Positions 44,696 through 52,531 of a DNA stretch of 54,117 bases are shown here, piece by piece (the first letter of the stretch is position 1; each line of letters opens with the position of its first letter). The DNA is from a virus. The stretch covers positions 1-54,117 of IMG/VR virus record IMGVR_UViG_3300003322_000405, one strand, 5' to 3'. The notes beneath the pieces were generated by a model. The model saw only the letters and a list, made by a program, of their open reading frames with translations, had not been told where the DNA came from and made no database searches. The translations under genes and the position numbers were made by a program.

Positions 44696-45220
44696 TTACC
44701 TCCTTTTGTCCTTCAAACCGTACTCTAGATTGCCTTCAGGTCCTAAATACTGATCACCGGGCTTCATGACGCCCTCGCGCAGTAAAAGTGCGTCGTTGCT
44801 CATGATGTGCACGCGCATTCGCGCCATTTCATTCTGTATTAGTGCTATTGAGTCATTCTGCTGTTGAATTCTCAATAACCCGAAAACAGAAGCCGCCATT
44901 CCAAAGCCCGAAAATAACGCCATGATCATCAGCCAGGGAACGAGCTTGGTATTACCCTCGTGGATCTGCGTGTTGTTGAGATTAGCTCGCTCGGTGGCAG
45001 CAATGACGGAACCGTTCATGGTTTGATCCTGCTGCATCTGCGCCCAAAGAGACTTACGTGCACTGAAAGCATCGTCGGCTTCCCCGCGGATCTGGTCTGA
45101 TTTAGTCCTATCAGACTCGCGCCGCGCCTCCTCGTGTAGATGGTCTCCCCAGAATTGCAGTGCATTGATGGCAGCCGTCAAATGCTTCCAGCAGAGCCGA
45201 ACTCGAATGAGTGGATCCAT
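44696..45220 (-). CDS. Membrane protein with flanking helices, 174 aa
   Basis: A helical N-terminal domain (HLTAAINALQFWGDHLHEEA), one central membrane span (LVPWLMIMALFSGFGMAASV) and a C-terminal coiled coil (IQNEMARMRVHIMSNDALLL). Lies between the tail spike block and lysis genes. It may be a virion or lysis-timing membrane protein; not recognised. Confidence 0.55.
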   Translation of the reverse strand: MDPLIRVRLCWKHLTAAINALQFWGDHLHEEARRESDRTKSDQIRGEADDAFSARKSLWAQMQQDQTMNGSVIAATERANLNNTQIHEGNTKLVPWLMIMALFSGFGMAASVFGLLRIQQQNDSIALIQNEMARMRVHIMSNDALLLREGVMKPGDQYLGPEGNLEYGLKDKRR

Positions 45221-45231
45221 GGTTCCTCATA

Positions 45232-45594
45232 TCAGTTTTTAGCTCGATGGCTCTTTGTTAGTTTAGGTACGGGGGTCGCGAGCGCTTCCTTGGCTCCCTG
45301 CTCGACGCCTTCCTTGAACTTACCGAACTCATTGGTCTTCATATTGATGCCGTTCAGGGTGCCCTCGATCCGAGCAAGCGAGATGTTAGTGCTGGCAACA
45401 GATGCGCTGAGCGCCTGCATTTGTGTCTTCAACACAGAGATGTCGGTCACCATTGTTTCTGAACCCGCCTGCTTGTGCCCATAGGCCACACTCACCGTGA
45501 TGACCATGGAGACACCCGCCACGACATAGGAGACGATCTCCTTTAAGTGGCTGCGTGTGTAGGTTAGCGCTTTGGTACGGATTGTCTCTTCCAC
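45232..45594 (-). CDS. Membrane-anchored coiled-coil protein, 120 aa
   Basis: One membrane span (IVSYVVAGVSMVITVSVAYG, about residues 20-39) followed by a coiled coil (VTDISVLKTQMQALSASVAS) and a basic tail. GTG start at 45594 immediately follows the spike stop. Possibly part of an accessory lysis or exclusion function; unknown. Confidence 0.55.
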   Translation of the reverse strand: MEETIRTKALTYTRSHLKEIVSYVVAGVSMVITVSVAYGHKQAGSETMVTDISVLKTQMQALSASVASTNISLARIEGTLNGINMKTNEFGKFKEGVEQGAKEALATPVPKLTKSHRAKN

Positions 45595-47472
45595 TCAGTA
45601 ATTCACCTGTGGGTTGGCGAGCCGAATCAGAGTCACGGATATCGTGCTTCCATTTCCCAATGCAGCATTGACAGATACTTCCAGACCCGCGAGCCACACT
45701 CCGCTGACCTGACTTGTCACGCTATATCGCACGCTGATCTGGTTGGTAAGATTGTTCGCGAAGTTCGAACTCGAACCAATGGCTATTGCCCCGGAAGCTC
45801 CCAAAGAGCCGTTCTTCACCACGCTATTGACGAAGGCCGTTGCAGACAGATTTTCGACGCCGGGATTGTTGACTGTGACACACAACAGATAACTGCCCAC
45901 CTCGACCATCGCGCTTGCCGGCACGACACTGGTCCAGGCGCCGGACGATGCACCAGAGGCCAGCGTCACTGTGTTGCGATACACCGCGCGCATGGGATAG
46001 TCAGATACAATCCCGGTCCCCGTAAGGGACAGGTCTTTGCGCTCCGTGATGAAGTTCGGCGGATTGGAGATGATGAGGTTATCTAAATCGCACCCATTCA
46101 ACTCCACGATCGCGGGCTGCGTTGCTGCGAACGCATTGGCCCCATATAGGTTCCAGTTGCCAGACGAGCCGCCTCGGATGAACGTGCACCCAATCAGCGT
46201 ATGCTTTCCGGCCATTCCGATATTGAACGTGAACGTCTGTGCAGTCCCGCTGGACGAGAGGAAGTACACGCCATTCAGGACCATTGAGGTCGCGTAGTGC
46301 GTTGTAGTATTCGCATCTTCGAAGTGTGAGAGCGTGATGGGGTTGGCATAGATTTGCGTGCCGCCCATCAACGTCAGGTAGTTGACGCCGCTCTGAGATT
46401 CATTCAGGCGGATACCTTTGAAGAAGCCGCCGTGAATATCGCAATTCTGGCAGGTGACGGAAAGAAAACTGTCCCCCACGATCACGTTGTCGATGCTGAA
46501 TGAGCCTCCGGAACCCTCGATCCGAACGCCTGATAGGCCTGCTGTCGCTGCGCCTCGACAGGTGATGGCACGCCAAGAACTCTGATTATCGTTTATTGCC
46601 TTCCACCCATTCTGGGTGAAGTTCTGAACGATGATATTTTCGTAGACGTTGAGCGCCGTGCTACCCACCGTGGACGGCCAACTCGTGTCGATCAGGATGG
46701 ACGCGAGCCCATTGCCATCGATAGTGAAATCACGCAGAAACGCCGCGGCGATACCCTTGGCGGCCAGCAATGTCCCGGAGTGCCCGGCTCCCATCTTGAG
46801 CACCGATGCATTGCCCTGTCCCCGCATGCCTGGCGGATGGGTTGAGGGACCACTGGTGTTATTCGATCCAAACGCAAGATTTCCGACGATGGCGATACCC
46901 GAAGGTAGAACGACCTGGCACCCTGCATGCAGTGCAACCGCCAGAGTGTTGTTGATAGCCGTCGTATCGTCCGTGACGCCATCGAACATCGCGCCATATC
47001 GCTGTGGGTACACTTCACTCGTGGGGATATGGGAGGGAATGAACGTGTGAACCGGGACGACACCCGCGTCAATCTCGGCCTGCGTTTGTGAATACAGGAC
47101 GAGCGGATCATCGCGAAGATCAAAGTGAATGTCGGTTTCACCGATGATGATCTCGCCGAGAGTCGTCACTTCATAGATCACGCCATCGGCAACACCATTG
47201 CGAACGACGATGAGGGTTCCGGTCACGACGTCGCGAATGCCGTCAAAATCCAACGCACGCGTCCAATCAGACGTGGATGCGTTGTAGATGCCGTTCTCGC
47301 TTGCGTCCGTCTGTGCGCGGACCAAAACCCGGTCACCCTCTTCGAGAATGACGTTGTTGATGGTGAACAATCCCGTGAGCGGAATATTGAAGCCCGTGAC
47401 CGCCACGCAGGGCGGTTTCACGGCAACAGACGTAGTCAGTCCGGCCAGCCGGTCAGTGGCTGTTGCAGGCAT
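45595..47472 (-). CDS. Tail spike with pectate-lyase-like beta helix, 625 aa
   Basis: The N-terminal about 120 residues (FNIPLTGLFTINNVILEEGD; SENGIYNASTSDWTRALDFD) are the particle-binding domain found on many phage spikes. At about 156-176 QRYGAMFDGVTDDTTAINN starts a right-handed beta helix that runs to about 500 (VYENIIVQNFTQNGWKAIND), followed by a beta-sandwich end. It should bind, and perhaps cut, a surface polysaccharide. It is preceded by a hairpin terminator. Confidence 0.8.
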   Translation of the reverse strand: MPATATDRLAGLTTSVAVKPPCVAVTGFNIPLTGLFTINNVILEEGDRVLVRAQTDASENGIYNASTSDWTRALDFDGIRDVVTGTLIVVRNGVADGVIYEVTTLGEIIIGETDIHFDLRDDPLVLYSQTQAEIDAGVVPVHTFIPSHIPTSEVYPQRYGAMFDGVTDDTTAINNTLAVALHAGCQVVLPSGIAIVGNLAFGSNNTSGPSTHPPGMRGQGNASVLKMGAGHSGTLLAAKGIAAAFLRDFTIDGNGLASILIDTSWPSTVGSTALNVYENIIVQNFTQNGWKAINDNQSSWRAITCRGAATAGLSGVRIEGSGGSFSIDNVIVGDSFLSVTCQNCDIHGGFFKGIRLNESQSGVNYLTLMGGTQIYANPITLSHFEDANTTTHYATSMVLNGVYFLSSSGTAQTFTFNIGMAGKHTLIGCTFIRGGSSGNWNLYGANAFAATQPAIVELNGCDLDNLIISNPPNFITERKDLSLTGTGIVSDYPMRAVYRNTVTLASGASSGAWTSVVPASAMVEVGSYLLCVTVNNPGVENLSATAFVNSVVKNGSLGASGAIAIGSSSNFANNLTNQISVRYSVTSQVSGVWLAGLEVSVNAALGNGSTISVTLIRLANPQVNY

Positions 47473-47484
47473 TCACAGTCTCCA

Positions 47485-47514
47485 GAAATGAAAAATCCGC
47501 CAATTGGCGGATTT
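47485..47514 (-). terminator. Palindromic terminator before the tail spike (copy 2 of the 22-bp palindrome)
   Basis: The perfect palindrome at 47493-47514 is identical to that at 11901-11922. On the minus strand it is followed by TTTTTCATTTC, so it can stop transcription after the membrane gene ending at 47539 and before the spike gene. Confidence 0.65.
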
Positions 47515-47538
47515 ATTGAGAACGGTAACGAACTGATC

Positions 47539-47748
47539 TCAGAGGCGTTTTTGAATCATCGCGTGTAGCTGCTTCATCAGCAGGCCGCCAACGACGAGCG
47601 AGACGACCGCGCCGATTGCCATAACCGCGTGCTCGGCATCTTCGGACAGGCTCATCGATTTGATCACAGCGCCTGACAAAAACATCAGGCCGCCGATCAC
47701 TCCAGCAAAGCACACGAAAAACAGACTGACCGCGAGGAAGCCTTTCAT
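47539..47748 (-). CDS. Two-span membrane protein after gp16-like gene, 69 aa
   Basis: KGFLAVSLFFVCFAGVIGGL and AVMAIGAVVSLVVGGLLMKQ are two membrane spans; the C-terminus is basic. ATG 47748 overlaps the stop of the 1147-aa gene (ATGA). It may be a holin or ejection accessory; unknown. Confidence 0.6.
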   Translation of the reverse strand: MKGFLAVSLFFVCFAGVIGGLMFLSGAVIKSMSLSEDAEHAVMAIGAVVSLVVGGLLMKQLHAMIQKRL

Positions 47749-50700
47749 TGAAGCGCCGTACTCAGATCCGGCGCACGCTCCGGAATGGCTTGGCCAGGCT
47801 CCCAGTAGTACCGCTGGTGGAAGTCGCTTTGCGCACGAGCGCGCATCCGGCTCAAATATCCAGGACTGTAGTACTCCTGAAGGTTCTGCCAGATCATGTG
47901 ATCCAGCGCAGCCTTCAGGTACCACAGCGATGCACCCGGCGTATTGCTCTTGACGAAGCGGACGATATCGGCGCCTACGTTGGTCTTTTTATCGGTTAGC
48001 GTCTTGACCACGTTTCCCTGGGACAGGTTGAAGAGGTCTTCCGCTGAAGATAACACCGGACCGGTCAGCGAGGCGAGTGGGCTGTTTCCATATTGTGTCG
48101 TATCCGAGAACAACAGGTCGCCGTAGATCCCGAGCGAGCCGCCCTTCAGGAACGCGGCCAACAGGTTGCGACCGGCCGCCGTCTTGCCGCCGATGTTCGC
48201 CGGATTGATGTCCTTGGGATCCCGACCGGAGAGGATCTCGTTCAATTCGAGCGAGATTGCTCCCAGGACCGTGGTCGATGCCATCAGGGCGGCGATATAG
48301 GCCGCCCGGCCCGTGCGGGTTGGGAGCGTCATTCCTCGACTGAGATGCCGATAGATCATGGCGAGCGGAAACGACTTGAACAGGAAGAACGATCGTGTGA
48401 GCTCACCCTTCCAAGTCCCCCGTTGCAATCCGGATCCGGTGAACGCTTTCTCGCGTGCGCCCGGCTCGATCACTGCAGTATCGGTCTCCTCGAGGATGGC
48501 TCCCAGTAGCTTGGTGACCGCCTGCTCCCGGGCCTTCATCCGTTCGCCCGCAATGGCGGGTTCGATGTCGCGCTGAATCCGGTCCATGACCGCTTGGCGC
48601 CGCCCGGCGCGCTCGTTAGCGCGGTCGGTGAACTCATCCAGCTCCGCCTTCTTGGCGGCCCACTTCTCTGCGAAGTCGAGCGACTTCTCCTGCTTCGAGG
48701 CTGCCAGTTCCTTGGTGATATCACGGATCTGCTGCTTGAGGTTCGTGGCCGCCTCGCGTGCTCGGCCCTCGCGCACTCCCTGCGATCGTAGATCACCGAA
48801 GTTGGGGCGCGAAGTATTGGCCTTTGTCCACAGATCATCGGCCGCCTTGATCTGCTCGCGTAACTTCGAGACCTGTTCCACCGACTTGTTGATCTTGGCA
48901 GTCAGCTTTTCATCCGCGCCATCGAGTCGATCGGTGAGTCGAGCGTTGGCTTCCGTGAACAGTTCGTCGAACTTGTCCATGGCGAAAGCGATCTTGCGCT
49001 CGTCGCCCGATTCGATTAGCTGCTGGATCTCGTGCTCTTTTGCGACGAACTTCTCTTTGAAGTCGCCTTCCAATCCTTCCTTCAGGGAGGCGGTGTCGGT
49101 TGCCGCCTTGCGCAGCTTCGCGGCGAGCTGATCGATAGCTGATTGGTTTCGACCTTCAGAGACTCCGGCCCGGCGCAGATCCGCCAAGCTGACCTGATTG
49201 TCCTTAGTCTGCTTGAAGTAGGAATTGGCCGTGTCGAGTTGATCGTAGAGACCGCCGAGACGCTTGCGGATTCCATCGATCCGCGCCTTGGTGTTGGCAT
49301 CTGCCTTCGCGGCTTGCTGTGCCAGGCGGTCCTGTTGATCTTTCACCCACTGCCGCAGTCGATCGGTGCGCTTCTGCGCCAAGGCCTGATCTTGGGCATT
49401 GCGATCCTGCAGACCCTTGATTTGCTCATTCGCCGCATCGTGAAGCGCTTGGATTCGCGGACCGATGACCTTGTCGATCTCAGCATCCGGTATGCGATAG
49501 ATGCTCTCTGGCGTGAGCATCGAGTCATTACCGCTTCCCCAGTCTTCCAGCTTCGCCTTTTTCCAAACCTGGAAGTCGTCTTCGGTGATGCCCTTTGACA
49601 GCAGGATCCGGTGATCCTGCGCATCGATATCTCTGAGTGTGGCGTGATCACGCGCGACACTGCCTATGGAACCCATCATGGTCACGCCGAACCCGCGCTT
49701 GCGTGCATCGGTGATGGCGTTCAGTCCCGAGACGCGCATCACACTGTTGGCAAGTTTGGAGGAGAAGCTCTTGCCCAAGCCATTCTGGCCGAAACGATTC
49801 AGCGTGGCCTTCATGGCGTTCAGCGCCAGCCCGGCGCGCAACGCCATCCGTTCTTCCATGCGGTTCGCTGGGTTGAAGGTCGCCAACTGATTGCGGATCA
49901 GTTGCATCTCGGGCAGGTGATTGAGTCGTGCTGTGAGATGCAGCGTCGCCTCGTCAGAGAATGAGGTGACGATCGAAGATCCCAGCCGGGAGGCAATCAG
50001 CCAGTTGCGCAGCGTGTCGAATGTCGTGGCTAGCGCTCGGGATGCAACCGGTTGAGTCTTTCCAGCCACGACGTTATAGAGGTTCTCAGTGTTGATCGCC
50101 CGGGAGTCGATCTTGTCCACCTCCGTTGGATCGGCCATCTTCGCATCCCGTACCGCCTCATCGCGGAATAGGCGGAAAGTGTGATCCGGATTCGGACCAA
50201 ACGCCTCGGTGAGCGCAATGTCCTTCGAGATACCCTCGATGTGACCGACGAGCACTTCGTAAAGTGACTTGTCGCCGTACTTGGACTGATAGTCCATGTA
50301 GGCATCCGCATTTTTGAAGTGGATCTGACGAGAAGCGTTGCCGCGGTTCGCGCGCGCGCCGCCTCCGCTGAATGCGCCCGGCTCAACCTTGTTCGCACCG
50401 CCGGTGGCGATCGTGGTCCACGCTTCCTTGAGGAACTCGTTCAACTGCGGATCGGTCATCCGCGTACCGTCGGGGTTGAAGTAGTGATCACGATCCAGGT
50501 GCGGCAGAATGTCCTGCACCCACTGATCTCGCCCTGCCAGTGCCACCTTGGACTGGGAATGATGGTGCGGCATACCCCAATCATCGAGCTCACCCACATC
50601 GCCGCCGGCGCGGTTGAACCGCTCGCGAAGAGCTGAGGTGACCTTCTGCCACTCCTTTGCGCCCGCATCCGCTTCCGGAATTCCCGTCTTCTCACCGAAG

Positions 50701-51188
50701 ATCGCGCGGACGACAGATTCCACGCCTTGCTGATTCTCAAACAGCCCGAACCACTTCGGATTGGAGGCTTCCAAGGTGCCCAGCATCCGCCGCAGCCCGT
50801 CATTCTCGATTGCTTGGGCCTGCTTCTCCAGTGAGACGAAGTTCCCTTTTGCGTCCGCGTGAAAGGCGAGCATCCGATCCAGCGAATCCAATGCGTCGAC
50901 ACCACGAGCGGATTGATCCGCCAAGTGCTGTTGAATGCGTGAACGAGCCGCAACACTCAGCGCCGCGCGGCGCTGTTTCAGCACCTGTTCGCCCACCAAT
51001 TCCTGGGCAGCGACCTGAGCGCCTTCCTGCAGACGCTCTTGCAGCGGCTTCGCGATCCAAGCCTGCGGGTCCCGGCGCGCCGTGTTACGCATGGCCCGGG
51101 TGATCCGCTCTTCGATGCCGTCGAGTTCGGCCTTGGTCAGTGAACGGCCGATGGCTTTGACGACTGCTTGAGCGCACTCGGCCCTCAT
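47745..51188 (-). CDS. Large internal virion (ejection) protein, gp16-like, 1147 aa
   Basis: The largest gene. An N-terminal globular region (to about 560) contains WGMPHHHSQSKVAL and RNWLIASRLGSSIVTSFSDE, a feature of large virion or polyvalent proteins. It is followed by about 330 residues of coiled coil (about 575-900) and a C-terminal part with hydrophobic stretches (LFKSFPLAMIYRHLSRGMTL; AAYIAALMASTTVLGAISLE). No transglycosylase motif was seen, unlike T7 gp16. Its place after the gp15-like genes supports a role in the ejection channel. Confidence 0.7.
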   Translation of the reverse strand: MRAECAQAVVKAIGRSLTKAELDGIEERITRAMRNTARRDPQAWIAKPLQERLQEGAQVAAQELVGEQVLKQRRAALSVAARSRIQQHLADQSARGVDALDSLDRMLAFHADAKGNFVSLEKQAQAIENDGLRRMLGTLEASNPKWFGLFENQQGVESVVRAIFGEKTGIPEADAGAKEWQKVTSALRERFNRAGGDVGELDDWGMPHHHSQSKVALAGRDQWVQDILPHLDRDHYFNPDGTRMTDPQLNEFLKEAWTTIATGGANKVEPGAFSGGGARANRGNASRQIHFKNADAYMDYQSKYGDKSLYEVLVGHIEGISKDIALTEAFGPNPDHTFRLFRDEAVRDAKMADPTEVDKIDSRAINTENLYNVVAGKTQPVASRALATTFDTLRNWLIASRLGSSIVTSFSDEATLHLTARLNHLPEMQLIRNQLATFNPANRMEERMALRAGLALNAMKATLNRFGQNGLGKSFSSKLANSVMRVSGLNAITDARKRGFGVTMMGSIGSVARDHATLRDIDAQDHRILLSKGITEDDFQVWKKAKLEDWGSGNDSMLTPESIYRIPDAEIDKVIGPRIQALHDAANEQIKGLQDRNAQDQALAQKRTDRLRQWVKDQQDRLAQQAAKADANTKARIDGIRKRLGGLYDQLDTANSYFKQTKDNQVSLADLRRAGVSEGRNQSAIDQLAAKLRKAATDTASLKEGLEGDFKEKFVAKEHEIQQLIESGDERKIAFAMDKFDELFTEANARLTDRLDGADEKLTAKINKSVEQVSKLREQIKAADDLWTKANTSRPNFGDLRSQGVREGRAREAATNLKQQIRDITKELAASKQEKSLDFAEKWAAKKAELDEFTDRANERAGRRQAVMDRIQRDIEPAIAGERMKAREQAVTKLLGAILEETDTAVIEPGAREKAFTGSGLQRGTWKGELTRSFFLFKSFPLAMIYRHLSRGMTLPTRTGRAAYIAALMASTTVLGAISLELNEILSGRDPKDINPANIGGKTAAGRNLLAAFLKGGSLGIYGDLLFSDTTQYGNSPLASLTGPVLSSAEDLFNLSQGNVVKTLTDKKTNVGADIVRFVKSNTPGASLWYLKAALDHMIWQNLQEYYSPGYLSRMRARAQSDFHQRYYWEPGQAIPERAPDLSTALQ

Positions 51189-52531
51189 CCGTTACCTCGA
51201 GACAGAATGCAGGAAGCGAGCGCCTCAAACGCCTTGGAGTCGCTCTGCGCTCTCGCTACGTCCTCGTCAGCCTGGTCCATCAACTCACGTGCACTCCGCG
51301 TAATCATGCGGCCGTCTGCATCAATCTCGCCGGTGGGAATGGGAAAGTCCTTCTCGGCCAGCGCGGAGCGCGCGGAAGCCACAACCGGATCGACCGTCGT
51401 AGGTTCAAATCCCGATGGCGCTTTGTCCCTACTGGCAGGTGTTTCTGACTCAATGGTTTTGGACGCCTCGCCCTCGGCGATCGTCTCCGGCAGATCAACC
51501 CGCTCCGGATTCTCCGTCGGCTTTGACTTGATCGCCTCGTCGACACCCTGCAGCTCCTCGGGTGTCTCGGTGAACGCAGGTGTGCGCTCGCGTGGTGTGA
51601 ATTCAGCCTTGTCGATGCCGGTGCCGGATAGGTCGACCGGCTCACCTTCCAACGTCGCGCGCATGGCGGCTTCCATCGCGTTCTGATGCGCGATCGATGC
51701 TGCGATGTCAGCAGGATCACCCGGAGCTGTATCGTGCTGGAAGTGCTTGGCGTTTGCAGCCGCCCCGGCGGCATCTCTCACACTCGGTGAGGCCAGATGC
51801 GCCAACGTACCGAATGCGGCGCCCGATAGCAGATCGACGATGCGTGCCTCGAGGTCCAGCGGATCGAAGGCCTTGGCCTGCTCGTCATAGCCGCCTGCCT
51901 GCAGAAGTGCGCGCGAGACTTCAGCTGATCCCGCGTTGACCGCGAGGTTACCTGCCGCGCCACTTGCGATGCGACTAACCAGAGTGCTACCAAGGAATGG
52001 GATCCGGAAGCCGATGGCAGTCGCCGCAGCCTGTGTCACCGCGACCTTGGTGGCGGTACTCGCGTCCACACCCTGCTGTACCAGATCGTGGCCGGTACCC
52101 AGGGCGGCCGAGCCCACCAACAGAGATGGATTTCCGCCGCCGGCCATGAGCGGGAGTGCCATTTCGGAGAAGCCACCCAACACCCGTCCAGCCGTCCCAA
52201 CTTCATTGGCGCCAGGCGTCCAATAGTCGATCGCACTACTGACGTACTTGTCGAGCGCACTGAAGTATGGATCGGTCAGGGTCCCAGCCTTAAACCCGTG
52301 ACTTCCGTCCGCGTCCGTTGGATCTCTTTCAGCCAGCGAGAGAAGTCCACCGCCGGCCATACCGATGGCCTGAGCAGCCCGGACACCGCCACGCATGACG
52401 CCCATTCCAATGGCTTGCGGGACGCCGTGAAAGAAACCAGTGCTCAGCATCTCCGGCGTGAGCAGGTTCGCGCGCGCCTGATTGTCCATTGACCGTTGGC
52501 CATCCGTGTCGAGCTCGAAGATGTCACTCAT
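51185..52531 (-). CDS. Virion-associated protein with hydrophobic core, 448 aa
   Basis: The first 250 residues are Gly/Ala-rich with several hydrophobic helices (GVPQAIGMGVMRGGVRAAQA; IPFLGSTLVSRIASGAAGNL), suiting a protein that inserts in the host envelope. The last 150 residues are polar and Pro/Glu-rich. ATGA overlaps with both large virion genes place it in the ejection-protein block. Not recognised as a family. Confidence 0.6.
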   Translation of the reverse strand: MSDIFELDTDGQRSMDNQARANLLTPEMLSTGFFHGVPQAIGMGVMRGGVRAAQAIGMAGGGLLSLAERDPTDADGSHGFKAGTLTDPYFSALDKYVSSAIDYWTPGANEVGTAGRVLGGFSEMALPLMAGGGNPSLLVGSAALGTGHDLVQQGVDASTATKVAVTQAAATAIGFRIPFLGSTLVSRIASGAAGNLAVNAGSAEVSRALLQAGGYDEQAKAFDPLDLEARIVDLLSGAAFGTLAHLASPSVRDAAGAAANAKHFQHDTAPGDPADIAASIAHQNAMEAAMRATLEGEPVDLSGTGIDKAEFTPRERTPAFTETPEELQGVDEAIKSKPTENPERVDLPETIAEGEASKTIESETPASRDKAPSGFEPTTVDPVVASARSALAEKDFPIPTGEIDADGRMITRSARELMDQADEDVARAQSDSKAFEALASCILSRGNG

